Shown here: positions 9,997 to 19,099 of the stretch, in pieces
Layout: each line of letters opens with the position of its first letter
Position numbering within the stretch: the first letter of the stretch is position 1
The notes under the pieces: model-generated
Seen by the model: only the letters and a program-made list of their open reading frames with translations
What the model was told of the DNA's origin: nothing
Databases searched by the model: none
Made by a program: the position numbers and the translations under genes
From: Sanguibacter antarcticus
Lineage (GTDB): Bacteria; Actinomycetota; Actinomycetes; Actinomycetales; Cellulomonadaceae
Assembly (NCBI RefSeq): GCF_002564005.1
Contig: NZ_PDJG01000001.1
Span: forward strand, 372,001-436,000
Direction of reading: 5' to 3'
Length of the DNA stretch: 64,000 nucleotides

Positions 9997-12830
9997 CCTC
10001 TGCTACACCCGGTGAGAACGGTCTCGTCGCGTCTCCTGAAGTCCCATCTGGAACCACGGGTCCGGTTCGGCCTGAGCGTGTGAGGCGCCGGCCGTCGCTG
10101 GCGAGCATCGTCTCGTGGACGGCACTCGTGCTCTTCACGCTGCTCAGTGTCGGGCCGCCGCTCGTCGGCAACGGTGTCTTCATCGGCACCGACCTGATGG
10201 CTTCGCTCCCACCGTGGAAGAGCGATACGCAATCGGTCGAGGTTCGAGAGAACCTCTGGATAAGTGACACGATCGACTCGGGCATGCCGCAGTCTGAGCT
10301 GCTCGTCTCCTCTGCCAAGGAGGGATTCTTCGCACAGTGGAACCCCTATCAGGCTGGCGGGGTCGAGATAGGCGGCTTGCCGAATTCGGGAATGTTCTCG
10401 CCGCTCTCCATCCCTCGATGGGTGCTCCCACTGAGCTACGCCAATGCCGTCATCAAGGTTCTCGAGATCGTCACGATCACAATCGGCATGGCCCTCCTGC
10501 TCCGTCGGTTCAGGATTCCGTCCGCAGCATGGCCCATCGCGTCCGTCATCTATGCGTCGAGCGGATTTCTCGTCGCATGGACCAACTGGCAGCACACACG
10601 CGTCGCTGCGCTCATCCCCTTGCTCTTCTGGGCAGTCGATCGAGCCGTTGTCGGGCGGCGGCCACGGAGTGCCATTCCGGTGGGGCTGGTCGTCGGTGCG
10701 ATGCTCCTCGGAGGGTTTCCTGCTGTGACTGCCTACGCCTTGTATGGGGCGGGCGCATTCGCCGTGGTCAGGACGCTGGTCGGCCACCGGCCGTGGAAGG
10801 ATCGGATCTGCTCGCTCGTGATCGCGATCACGGGAGTAGTCTTAGGGTTCCTCCTCGCTGCTTGGCAGATGGTCCCCTTCCTCTACAACGCGACCACCGT
10901 GATCGACTTTGATTCACGCGCGCAGAATTCTGATAGCCATCTGTCTCTGGCGGACCTGGCGACGTCGCTTGTCCCCAGTATTCTCGGCGGGTCAGGCAAC
11001 CGCGACCAATGGAGTCCGGACCTTAACCCAGTTGAGAACTTCTCATACCTTGGTGTAGGTGCGCTAGTGCTCGTAGGGGCCGCGATTCTCTCGCGACCGC
11101 GCGACAAGCCGGAGAAGATTCTCTTCTGGTTCTTCGGGGGCGCAGCCTTGCTCAGTCTCTTGCTGGTGTACGTGGGTGGACCCTTGCTTGGCCTCGTCCA
11201 GCACCTCCCGATCTTCTCGAACAACCTCATCGGTCGTTTGCGAGTCATGACTGGCTTCTTCGTCGCGGTCCTCGCTGCCTATGGTTACGGTCGGATCGTA
11301 TCGGGATCGGCAAGCGTGCCGGCTTTCTGGGCTGGACCGCTCGCTGCTCGCGGCACGGCCGCGATTCGATGGATGACAGTCCTCGTCCTCGCGATAGCCG
11401 CTAGCGTCGTGGTGCGCCGAACACTCTTTCTGGTCCCAGCTGAAGCGATCGACGACGTCCGACGATCGACGGTGCAGATCGGTGCACTTGGAGTCCTGTT
11501 GGCGCTTGCTGTGCTGGCCGCACTCTTCGTGCGTTCGGCACGGGTCGTCGTAGGTGTGCTCGCGCCGATCGTCGTCGTCATACCGGCTCTGGCGGTAACC
11601 ACGACGTGGTGGGCACGTTCGGCCTCGGACACGTTCTACCCGGTGACGGGTGCCCACACGTTCCTTGAGGAGAATCTCGACGGCAACAGGTACACACCCG
11701 TCGGTCAGACGGCGCTGCCGGGAACCAATACCTTCTACAAGCTACGGACTCTAGGTGGCCATGCGTTCCACTCTCCGGAGTGGAAGGAACTCATCATCGC
11801 CGCCGATCCGAGCGCTTTCCTCAGCACCACCTACTCCTCTATCTCACAGGAAAATCTCGCGTCGACGGTTGAGTCGCCGATCTTGGACCGGCTCGCGGTC
11901 GACTACGTGGTCGCGGACCCGAACTCTGAGATCCTTGGGGCCGTGGACGCTGGCGCTGCCCCGGAGAGTCAGGCAACGCTAGACCGCGATGCTCCGCTAC
12001 AAGGATCTGTCGAATCCGGTCCGTTGCGGGGAGTGCTGCTCAAGTCCATCACCCAGGACCGCGAGGATCTCGACGGATCGACGCTGCAGGTCAGAGTGGT
12101 AGCCGAGGCGGACGGTGCTGTTCTCGCCGAGAACGAGACGTGGGCCGTGCACCTGAGTCCGAACCAGTGGGTCGCCTTGGCGGGAGACCAGATCCCAGCC
12201 TCCATGCGTTGGCGGATCGAGGTGACGGTCGATGATCTGGACGCGACCGGGACCGTCGGTGTCGACGCTGGCGGTGCGCTAGCGATCGATGTGGTCCGCC
12301 CCGTGGACGACGCGGTACGTGTCGTCCACACCGGCGACGCCACGATCTACGAGCGCACAGGTGCGCTCGACAGGGTGCGCTGGGCTTCGGAAGCGACGGT
12401 GATCGAGGACGAGGACGCACGTCTTCGCGCTATGGCCTCGGGTACGTACGAAGCTTCCGTCGTCATCCTGGAGGATGAGGCAGATGCGTCGACCGGCACG
12501 GGGGGCGAAGCCGTAGTCACGGAGATTGAGAATGATACGAACCACGTCGAAGCGATGGTCGATGCGAAGGGCCCTGGGTGGGTCGTTGTCGCAGATTCGC
12601 TCCAGCGCGGTGGCTGGACGGCTACCGTCGACGGGAAAGATACTGACCTGCTACCCGCCGATCACGCGGCTGTCGCGATCCCTGTCGACGAGGGCGTGCA
12701 CACGGTGCTTCTGTCCTACGAAACACCAGGACTACGGACGGGCGTGATAGTCACTGGGACGACGATCATGACCCTCGTGATATGTGGTCTGATTGCCGGG
12801 GTGGAGAGGAGGCGGCGTCGCTCAGTCTGA
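9993..12830 (+). CDS. YfhO-family polytopic membrane protein, 945 aa
   Basis: Begins with a short cytoplasmic tail, one membrane span near residues 45-65, and an extracytoplasmic FIGTDLMASLPPWKS segment. It then has about ten further spans, and from about residue 540 a large ectodomain ending in WTATVDGKDTDLLPADHAAV and a last TM helix. This is the architecture of YfhO, a GT-C-like protein known in Firmicutes for glycosylating teichoic acids using polyprenyl-phosphate sugars. ATG 9993 overlaps the previous stop. Codon choice is less GC-biased than its neighbours and includes a TTA leucine codon at 10842. Function here is inferred. Confidence 0.8.
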   Translation: MTSATPGENGLVASPEVPSGTTGPVRPERVRRRPSLASIVSWTALVLFTLLSVGPPLVGNGVFIGTDLMASLPPWKSDTQSVEVRENLWISDTIDSGMPQSELLVSSAKEGFFAQWNPYQAGGVEIGGLPNSGMFSPLSIPRWVLPLSYANAVIKVLEIVTITIGMALLLRRFRIPSAAWPIASVIYASSGFLVAWTNWQHTRVAALIPLLFWAVDRAVVGRRPRSAIPVGLVVGAMLLGGFPAVTAYALYGAGAFAVVRTLVGHRPWKDRICSLVIAITGVVLGFLLAAWQMVPFLYNATTVIDFDSRAQNSDSHLSLADLATSLVPSILGGSGNRDQWSPDLNPVENFSYLGVGALVLVGAAILSRPRDKPEKILFWFFGGAALLSLLLVYVGGPLLGLVQHLPIFSNNLIGRLRVMTGFFVAVLAAYGYGRIVSGSASVPAFWAGPLAARGTAAIRWMTVLVLAIAASVVVRRTLFLVPAEAIDDVRRSTVQIGALGVLLALAVLAALFVRSARVVVGVLAPIVVVIPALAVTTTWWARSASDTFYPVTGAHTFLEENLDGNRYTPVGQTALPGTNTFYKLRTLGGHAFHSPEWKELIIAADPSAFLSTTYSSISQENLASTVESPILDRLAVDYVVADPNSEILGAVDAGAAPESQATLDRDAPLQGSVESGPLRGVLLKSITQDREDLDGSTLQVRVVAEADGAVLAENETWAVHLSPNQWVALAGDQIPASMRWRIEVTVDDLDATGTVGVDAGGALAIDVVRPVDDAVRVVHTGDATIYERTGALDRVRWASEATVIEDEDARLRAMASGTYEASVVILEDEADASTGTGGEAVVTEIENDTNHVEAMVDAKGPGWVVVADSLQRGGWTATVDGKDTDLLPADHAAVAIPVDEGVHTVLLSYETPGLRTGVIVTGTTIMTLVICGLIAGVERRRRRSV

Positions 12831-12860
12831 GGCGACACCGCAGGTCACCTGAGCGACCGT

Positions 12861-14237
12861 CTAGCCAAGACTGACCGCCATCGTGGTTGCTACGAGGCCG
12901 ATAGTGGTCATGACCCATACAGGTCGAACCCATTGGCGTTCTTCGAGAACGAGGCTTCCACAGACGATGAGCAACGCCACGAGACTGAGGCTGTACCGAG
13001 ACGTGATGCTGGGAAAGTAGTAGGTCCCGTCGGTGATCAGGTAGACCTGCAGCTGCACCGCCAGCGGTAGGCCGAGCATGCCGATGACCGTTGCGGCCGG
13101 GACGAACCAGCGTTCGTCAGAGGTCGTAAATATGACTAGGCATATGAACACGGAAGCGAGCAGCAGAGGGCTCAGCAGCTCAACCCACGGGATATTCGCC
13201 GAGACAAGAATATTGCCGGGTGCGTGCCCATAGGTCAGTCCTCGTATCCCGTCGAATGCAGTCTCGAGCCATTCGCCGACAGGCGTTCCGCGAATCTCGA
13301 GAGTGCTCTCGCCACTCACTGGACTCACCCAACCGTCGACCTTGGTCGCAGAGCGATACATCGACCACGAGGCATGGACGGCGACTGTCGTTGCCAAGAT
13401 CGCCAACGACACCGGAAGCGTTTGCCGTAGCCCCGGCCAGCGGTTCGAGCCGCGGTTGAGCAGGGACGCAAGGATGATCGCTACAGCTACCCCCAGGAGA
13501 GGTATGGCGTTGAGGATCTTGGTGCTCACAAGGAACGTCGTCAGCAGCACAGGTAGCACCACGCCGAAGCGGTGGTTGCGCAGAACCCTGGCGGCAAGAA
13601 ACGCCGCTGCCGCACCAGCGAGCGTCGCTGTTGCATCGTTGTTGAGCGATGCTGACACCTGAAAGGTCATGTGGAGCGTCACGGGAACTATGGCGATCGG
13701 AGCAGCGATGGTCCACCGCACTCCCCAGGCGCGGAGTGCTGCGTAGAGAACGATCATGCCAGCGGCCAACCAGAGGAGCCCTGTGAATCGAGCCGCGGTG
13801 ACGAAGTCGTCAACGGGTGAGACCGCGAGGATGAACCGTGCGAGGTACCCGCTGATGAGATAGAACGTCGGCGGATGCATGAGGTAGTTCTCGCCCCGAG
13901 CGGGATACTCGGAGCTCGGCGCGCCGGAGCCGCAGTCAGGGAGAGTGGCATTCGCCTGACCGTGGCACGACCACGCGTCGAGCATCGTCGGCGAGATCGG
14001 CGAGCCTGGAAAGGGCAGCTCACCCGAGCTGGCTTTCCACGCATAGTCCAGATGGACGGCCTCGTCGTATGGAGACAGCTGGGGCTCGCGCAGGATCTGG
14101 ACGAGCCCGATGAGCAGGCTGATCAGGACATAGGCCGCGCAGGTCAACGTCGTCCGGAGTGCGCCATCAGCTCGAAGCCACGCCCAGGATTCGTGGGCGG
14201 TGGATACGAGTTCTTCTCTGGCGCTCAACCGTGACAC
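12861..14237 (-). CDS. DUF2142-like polytopic membrane protein, 458 aa
   Basis: A multi-pass protein with an N-terminal TM helix (about 32-50), then an extracytoplasmic loop starting SPYDEAVHLDYAW (acidic/His residues D58, E59, H62, D64), and about nine more hydrophobic segments. The same SPxDExxHxD motif appears in the protein at 31.8 kb. GT-C glycosyltransferases keep catalytic acids in this first loop, so a lipid-linked-sugar transferase role is plausible. GTG 14237 has GGAG 5 nt upstream and lies beyond the ATPase stop; ATG 14291 is the alternative. Rare ATA and CTA codons near 13130-13145 suggest a different origin. Probably co-transcribed with wzm/wzt. Confidence 0.7.
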   Translation of the reverse strand: MSRLSAREELVSTAHESWAWLRADGALRTTLTCAAYVLISLLIGLVQILREPQLSPYDEAVHLDYAWKASSGELPFPGSPISPTMLDAWSCHGQANATLPDCGSGAPSSEYPARGENYLMHPPTFYLISGYLARFILAVSPVDDFVTAARFTGLLWLAAGMIVLYAALRAWGVRWTIAAPIAIVPVTLHMTFQVSASLNNDATATLAGAAAAFLAARVLRNHRFGVVLPVLLTTFLVSTKILNAIPLLGVAVAIILASLLNRGSNRWPGLRQTLPVSLAILATTVAVHASWSMYRSATKVDGWVSPVSGESTLEIRGTPVGEWLETAFDGIRGLTYGHAPGNILVSANIPWVELLSPLLLASVFICLVIFTTSDERWFVPAATVIGMLGLPLAVQLQVYLITDGTYYFPSITSRYSLSLVALLIVCGSLVLEERQWVRPVWVMTTIGLVATTMAVSLG

Positions 14238-14268
14238 GGGTCTCCATTCAACTGCATGAACTGAGGTG

Positions 14269-15465
14269 TCAGAGGACGGCGAACTGTGCATCCACATGAA
14301 CGACGCCGAGCGACCGTCCATCACCGTCGATGCTGAACTGGCCTGCCTCAGGCACCCTGTGGATCTCTTGCCCGCTGGCTGTCGTGAGGCCGACCTGGAC
14401 AGAATACTCACCCTCGCCGAGCTGGAGCGAGTCCAGGTGAACCTGGAACCGGCTCACTCCGTCGACCGTGATGCCCGTGGCACCGAGCAACATGGACGAC
14501 GTCGAGTAGATGGAGGTGCCGAGGGGAGTCGCGATCCCGATCTCGACGATGACGTCCGAGAGGTGCGCGTCCGTCTCGATCTGCATGGTCACGTACAGCC
14601 CCTCGCTGCGCGCCAGGACGGGGCGGCCTGACTGACCGGAGTCGGACTGGAGCGCGATACCGGTGAACCGTGCGCGGCCGACCCGTGTCTCCGACGACTC
14701 GGCTTCGTGGGCTCGGTCGCGTTCTTCCTGGCGTGCTTCTTCGAAGTCGGCGCGCAGGGACCGGAGGGCGACGCGGGGCAGGTCGTCGGTGACGATCCTG
14801 CCCTTCTCGAGGACGATGGCCCGGTCGCAGAACTCCGCGACCTGGTCGAGCCCGTGGGTGACGAGGACGATCGTCCGTCCTTCGGACTGGAACTCGCGGA
14901 TTCGCTCGAGGCACTTGCGCTGGAACGGCTCGTCGCCGACGGCGAGCACCTCGTCGACGAGAAGGATGTCCGGGTCGACATGGACGGCGACCGCGAAGGC
15001 GAGGCGGACGTACATGCCTGACGAGTAGAACTTGACCTGGGTGTCGATGAACTGCTCGATGCCCGAGAAGTTGACGATCGCGTCGAAGTGCTTGTCGGTC
15101 TGGGTCCGTGAGAGCCCGAGGATGGAGGCGTTGAGGTAGACGTTCTCCCGTCCCGTGAGGTCGGGGTGGAACCCGGCGCCGAGCTCGAGCAGCGCAGCGA
15201 GGCGTCCACGGATCTTCACGGAGCCGGTGTCCGGCTGGAGGATCCCCCCGATCATCTTGAGCAGGGTGCTCTTCCCCGAGCCGTTCGGGCCGATGAGGCC
15301 CACGGTCGTCCCTGACGCGATCTCCAGGCTGATGTCCTGGAGCGCCCAGAAGTCTTCGCGGTGCGCGCGCGAGCGACCGAAGTTCACGACGCGCTCTTTG
15401 AGCGACTTCTCCTTGCGGATGACGAAGTGCTTCGAGAGGTTCTCGACTTGTACGACGGTGGTCAT
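14269..15465 (-). CDS. wzt: Polysaccharide ABC exporter, ATP-binding subunit
   Basis: Energises export of a lipid-linked glycan across the membrane. The nucleotide-binding domain covers about residues 1-235, with Walker A GPNGSGKST, an LLVDEVLAVGD Walker B region, SSGMYVRLAFAVA in place of the canonical signature, and an H-loop VTHGLDQV. This is typical of Wzt/TagH/RfbE. Residues about 255-398 form a separate beta-rich C-terminal domain that in Wzt proteins binds the glycan's modified non-reducing end. Its ATG overlaps the permease stop by ATGA. The pairing with a capping-type methyltransferase gene at 7.4 kb suggests recognition of a methylated terminus. Confidence 0.93.
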   Translation of the reverse strand: MTTVVQVENLSKHFVIRKEKSLKERVVNFGRSRAHREDFWALQDISLEIASGTTVGLIGPNGSGKSTLLKMIGGILQPDTGSVKIRGRLAALLELGAGFHPDLTGRENVYLNASILGLSRTQTDKHFDAIVNFSGIEQFIDTQVKFYSSGMYVRLAFAVAVHVDPDILLVDEVLAVGDEPFQRKCLERIREFQSEGRTIVLVTHGLDQVAEFCDRAIVLEKGRIVTDDLPRVALRSLRADFEEARQEERDRAHEAESSETRVGRARFTGIALQSDSGQSGRPVLARSEGLYVTMQIETDAHLSDVIVEIGIATPLGTSIYSTSSMLLGATGITVDGVSRFQVHLDSLQLGEGEYSVQVGLTTASGQEIHRVPEAGQFSIDGDGRSLGVVHVDAQFAVL

Positions 15466-16370
15466 CACAGCTCCTGAGCGAAGTTGGCCTGCAGGCGGGC
15501 GAAGACCCGTTGGCACAGCCAGAGCAGGAGGACGCCGACGATGATCGCGATCCCCATGCGGGTGTACATGTCGTCGGGGAACGGCTTGGCGTCACCCGAG
15601 ACCCAGAAGGTCTTCTGGAACCCGAGGACCGCGAGGGTGATCGGGTTCGCGAGGTAGAGCTCGTGGAGCATGGTGCTCTTCACCTCGTCGGCGAACAGCT
15701 CCCAGGAGTAGACGACCGGCGAGACCCAGAAGAAGATCATGACGAAGATCTCGACGAGGTACTGGATGTCTCGCAGATAGACGTTCCACGCGCTGAGGAG
15801 GAGAGCGAGCGCCGTGCCGTAGAGCACGATGATCATCGTCGCGAGCACGAAGTATCCCCACCGGGTCCCGGTCGGGAAGTGCCCCAGGGCGACCGTGGCG
15901 AGGATGAGGATGACGAGCTGGATCCCGAAGTTGAAGAGAGCCGACCCGATCGCGCTGAGCGGGAAGATCTCGCGCGGGAGATAGACCTTCTTGACGAGCC
16001 CGGAGTTCGCGACGACGGAGCCGGTGCCCGCAGAGAGGGCCTCGGCAAAGAAGTTCCACGCAGTCAGGCCGGCGTAGATGAAGATCGCGAAGTCGGGGAT
16101 GTTGCGCGCCGCACCCATGAACTTGCCGAGGGCGATGTAGTAGATGAGGAGCATCGCGAGAGGGCGCATGAGCGTCCAGACGAAGCCGAGCGCGCTGTCT
16201 TTGTAGCGGGCCTTGAGCTCGCGCCGGATGAGCATGTCGAGCAGCTCGCGCTGCCCGAGGATGTCGGTGATCGAGGACCAGGTCCCGGACGCGAACCCGA
16301 GGCGCGGACCTGCGGTCCGCAGGGGCTGGGCTTCGAGCGCTGCGGCGCGGTCCTGCTGCGTGCTTGTCAT
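15465..16370 (-). CDS. wzm: Polysaccharide ABC exporter, permease subunit
   Basis: A 301-residue ABC-2 type permease with six predicted membrane spans and the family N-terminal segment LLDMLIRRELKARYKDSALG. VWTLMRPLAMLLIYYIALGK and a late NPITLAVLGFQKTFW match the Wzm/TagG/RfbA family. It forms the channel for the Wzt ATPase encoded immediately downstream (4-bp overlap). ATG 16370 has a GAAGGA ribosome site; the longer frame to 16424 lacks one. It is transcribed divergently from the large GT gene, and the spacer holds an inverted repeat next to a -10-like TATTGT. Confidence 0.95.
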   Translation of the reverse strand: MTSTQQDRAAALEAQPLRTAGPRLGFASGTWSSITDILGQRELLDMLIRRELKARYKDSALGFVWTLMRPLAMLLIYYIALGKFMGAARNIPDFAIFIYAGLTAWNFFAEALSAGTGSVVANSGLVKKVYLPREIFPLSAIGSALFNFGIQLVILILATVALGHFPTGTRWGYFVLATMIIVLYGTALALLLSAWNVYLRDIQYLVEIFVMIFFWVSPVVYSWELFADEVKSTMLHELYLANPITLAVLGFQKTFWVSGDAKPFPDDMYTRMGIAIIVGVLLLWLCQRVFARLQANFAQEL

Positions 16371-16422
16371 GGTGTCCTTCGCTATCGGCGTGGTCCCCGC
16401 ACAGGCGGAGGCAGCGAGAGTC

Positions 16423-16428
16423 ACAATA
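16423..16428 (-). promoter_or_regulatory. Candidate -10 element for wzm-wzt
   Basis: TATTGT on the minus strand, 53 nt before the wzm ATG and directly beside the 8-bp inverted repeat. No good -35 seen. Confidence 0.35.
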
Positions 16429-16452
16429 CACAGAGTGGGGTGAGACTCTGTG
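16429..16452. promoter_or_regulatory. Inverted repeat, possible operator between divergent promoters
   Basis: CACAGAGT (16429-16436) and ACTCTGTG (16445-16452) are perfect 8-bp arms with an 8-bp spacer. It sits between the -10-like elements of wzm (minus) and the large GT gene (plus, TACGAT 16462-16467), where a repressor could control both. It could alternatively be an RNA hairpin in neither transcript. Confidence 0.4.
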
Positions 16453-16461
16453 CCACCCGGC

Positions 16462-16467
16462 TACGAT
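16462..16467 (+). promoter_or_regulatory. Candidate -10 element for the GT2-GT4 gene
   Basis: TACGAT, about 62 nt before the GTG start at 16529. It is one of the few AT-richer stretches in this intergenic region; the -35 is not obvious. Confidence 0.35.
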
Positions 16468-16528
16468 AAAACGTCTGCCAGCCGAGCAGCTCCCGCGCTC
16501 GCTCCGACCTCGACATCCTGGAGGATGC

Positions 16529-19048
16529 GTGTCATCGAAAACACAGCCGCTCGCTGAGCCGAAGGGCGGCCTCCAGCCAGGGCTCGTCTCCGTGATCCTC
16601 GTGAATTACAAGGGCGCAGACGACACGATCACGTGCTTGAAGTACTTCGACGAGATCGACTGGCCGCGGGACCTGTTCGAGCTGATCGTCATCGACAACG
16701 ACTCCCAGGACGGCAGCGTCGAGAAGATCCGCGCCGCCGTACCGGACGCGATCGTCGTGGACTCCGGAGCGAACACAGGCTTCGCCGGCGGGTGCAACCT
16801 CGGTGTCGCTCATTCCAAGGGCGAGTACGTCGCCTTCATCAACAACGACGCGCGCCCGGCGGCAGGCTGGATCCGCGCCGCCGTCGAGGCGTTCGAGTCG
16901 GACAAGACCATCGGTGCGGTCGCGAGCAAGGTGCTCGACTGGAACGGCGAGCTCATCGACTACGCCGACGGTTCGCTCACCTGGTACGGCATGGGCTACA
17001 AGCGCGAGGCAGAGCGGCCCGACGCCCCAGAGTTCGACATCCCGAAGGACGTCCTCTTCGGAACCGGCGCCGCCATGTTCGTCCGTGGTGCGCTCTACCG
17101 GTCCGTGGGGGGCTTCGACGAGCGGTTCTTCATGTTCTACGAAGACGTCGACCTCGGCTGGCGCCTGAACATCCTCGGGCACCGCATGCGGTACGTGCCG
17201 ACCTCGCTGGCTTACCACAAGCACCACGTGACGATGAAGAAGTTTGGCAACTTCCGCGAGACGTACCTCCTCGAGCGCAACGCGCTCATGTCGATGTACA
17301 AGAACCTCGACGACGAGTCGCTCGCGAAGGCGCTCCCGGCGGCGATGGCGCTCTCCGTCCGTCGCTCGCTCGCCCGGACGGGAACCGACGCGACGACGCT
17401 CGACCTCGAGCGCTCGCCCGGCGGAGACGACGTCGGCACTCTCGAGATCGACAAGATGGCGCTCACCGGCCCGTACGCGATCGACTACTTCACCGACAAC
17501 CTCGACACCCTGATCGAGTCGCGGGCCCAGATCCAGGCAGAGCGTCGCCGCTCCGACCGCGAGGTCTTCCCGCTGTTCCGGCACGCGATCGAGGCCGCCT
17601 ACGCGATCGAGGGCTACAACAGCGCTCACGACGTGCTCATCAAGGCGTTCGGTATCGCCGAGCACTTCACGTCGCGAAGCAGGATCCTTGTCGTCACGGG
17701 GGAGCCGCTCCTCGAACGGATGGCCGGCCCGGCCATCCGCGCCTGGGAGATCGCGACGGCGCTCTCGGGCGAGCACGACGTCCGTCTGCTCTCCACCGCG
17801 GGCGTCCGCGTCACGAGCGACGACTTCGACGTGGTCTACCAGGTCGGGCCCAAGCTCCAGAAAGAGACCGACTGGGCCGACATCATCATCTTCCAGGGAT
17901 TCCTCCTGGAGGGTGCGCCGTGGCTCAAGGACAGCACCAAGATCCTCGTCGCCGACGTCTACGACCCCATGCACCTCGAGCAGCTGGAGCAGGCGAAGGA
18001 CCTCGGCGAGGCCGGGCGCGCCCGCTCGATCCGCGAGACGAGCCGGGTGCTCAACGAGCAGCTCAAGCGTGCTGACTTCGTCTTGTGCGCCTCGGACAAG
18101 CAGCGGGACTTCTGGCTCGGCCAGATGGCGGGTCAGGGACGCGTCAACGCGCTCGTCTACGACGAGGACGAGAGCCTCGACGCCCTCATCAGCGTGGTGC
18201 CGTTCGGTATCGCCGACGAGGACCCTGTCCAGGCGACGCACGCCATCAAGGGCGTGGTCCCGGGCATCGGCGTCGACGACAAGGTGATCATCTGGGGTGG
18301 CGGCGTCTACAACTGGTTCGACCCGTTGACGCTCATCCGCGCCGTGGACCGGATCCGTGTGCGCCACCCTGAGGTCAAGCTGTACTTCATGGGCCTCAAG
18401 CACCCGAACCCCGGGGTCCCCGACATGAAGATCGCCTGGGAGACGCAGCAGCTCGCGGCCTCGCTCGGTCTCACGGACAAGCACGTGTTCTTCAACACCG
18501 GCTGGGTCCCGTACGCCGAGCGTGCGAACTACCTCCTCGACGCGGACCTCGGGGTCTCGACCCACTTCCACCACGTCGAGACGGCCTTCAGCTTCCGGAC
18601 GCGGATCCTCGACTACCTGTGGGCGAACCTGCCGACGGTCGCGACGAGCGGAGACACGTTCGGCACGCTCATCGCCACGTACAACCTCGGCCGGGTGGTC
18701 CCGCCCGAGGACGCCGACGCGCTCGAGGCAGCGCTCGAGGAGATGCTCTTCGACGAGGCCGCCATCGCCGACGTCCGTTCGGCAGTCAAGGTGTTCGCGG
18801 AGGACTACCGCTGGGCGAACGTGCTCTTGCCGCTCGTCGAGTTTTGCCGGTTCCCGCGCCGGGCACCAGACCTCGCTGCGGCGTTCGGGAAGGACGAGCG
18901 CGTCGCGCACCCGCACCCGAAGGAGCAGTGGAGCCTGTCGCGCGACGTCAAGCTCGTCAAGGGGTATCTCGCAGCAGGTGGTCCGGTCGAGCTCTCGCGC
19001 CGCGCGGGCGGACGGCTCAAGCGTCTGGTCCGGGGCACCCCGGGCTGA
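16529..19048 (+). CDS. Bifunctional GT2-GT4 glycosyltransferase, 839 aa
   Basis: The N-terminal module (about 15-330) is GT2, with VSVILVNYKGADDTITCLK, LIVIDNDSQDGS, GFAGGCNLG, FINNDARPAAG and a YEDVDLGWR acceptor motif. The C-terminal module (about 400-800) is GT-B: ILVVTGEPLLERMAGPAIRA, DKVIIWGGGVYNWFDPLTL, YFMGLKHPNPG and late FSFRTRILDYLWANLPTVAT. Fusion suggests two consecutive transfers by one protein. The start is GTG 16529 with GGAGG 4 nt upstream; a longer frame to 16364 would run through the promoter and is rejected. Predicted cytoplasmic. Sugars are unknown. Confidence 0.88.
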   Translation: MSSKTQPLAEPKGGLQPGLVSVILVNYKGADDTITCLKYFDEIDWPRDLFELIVIDNDSQDGSVEKIRAAVPDAIVVDSGANTGFAGGCNLGVAHSKGEYVAFINNDARPAAGWIRAAVEAFESDKTIGAVASKVLDWNGELIDYADGSLTWYGMGYKREAERPDAPEFDIPKDVLFGTGAAMFVRGALYRSVGGFDERFFMFYEDVDLGWRLNILGHRMRYVPTSLAYHKHHVTMKKFGNFRETYLLERNALMSMYKNLDDESLAKALPAAMALSVRRSLARTGTDATTLDLERSPGGDDVGTLEIDKMALTGPYAIDYFTDNLDTLIESRAQIQAERRRSDREVFPLFRHAIEAAYAIEGYNSAHDVLIKAFGIAEHFTSRSRILVVTGEPLLERMAGPAIRAWEIATALSGEHDVRLLSTAGVRVTSDDFDVVYQVGPKLQKETDWADIIIFQGFLLEGAPWLKDSTKILVADVYDPMHLEQLEQAKDLGEAGRARSIRETSRVLNEQLKRADFVLCASDKQRDFWLGQMAGQGRVNALVYDEDESLDALISVVPFGIADEDPVQATHAIKGVVPGIGVDDKVIIWGGGVYNWFDPLTLIRAVDRIRVRHPEVKLYFMGLKHPNPGVPDMKIAWETQQLAASLGLTDKHVFFNTGWVPYAERANYLLDADLGVSTHFHHVETAFSFRTRILDYLWANLPTVATSGDTFGTLIATYNLGRVVPPEDADALEAALEEMLFDEAAIADVRSAVKVFAEDYRWANVLLPLVEFCRFPRRAPDLAAAFGKDERVAHPHPKEQWSLSRDVKLVKGYLAAGGPVELSRRAGGRLKRLVRGTPG

Positions 19049-19068
19049 CCCGGAGCGCGAGGTCTGAC

Positions 19069-19099
19069 GCGGGGTTCACGGAGCAGTCGTGAGCCCCGC
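19069..19099. terminator. Hairpin at convergent GT gene ends
   Basis: GCGGGGTTCAC (19069-19079) pairs with GTGAGCCCCGC (19089-19099) with one G-T pair. It overlaps the last codons of the minus-strand GT2 gene. Confidence 0.4.

Noticed and set aside
14238..14411. Longer N-terminus for the DUF2142-like gene
   Set aside because: It would overlap the wzt gene by up to 143 bp and reads as low-complexity sequence; GTG 14237 has a GGAG site.
16364..16528. Longer N-terminus for the bifunctional GT gene
   Set aside because: It would translate the divergent promoter and inverted repeat and has no ribosome site.
16532..18916. 794-codon open frame antisense to the GT2-GT4 gene
   Set aside because: Same artefact of high GC3; no motif, and the sense frame has many glycosyltransferase motifs.
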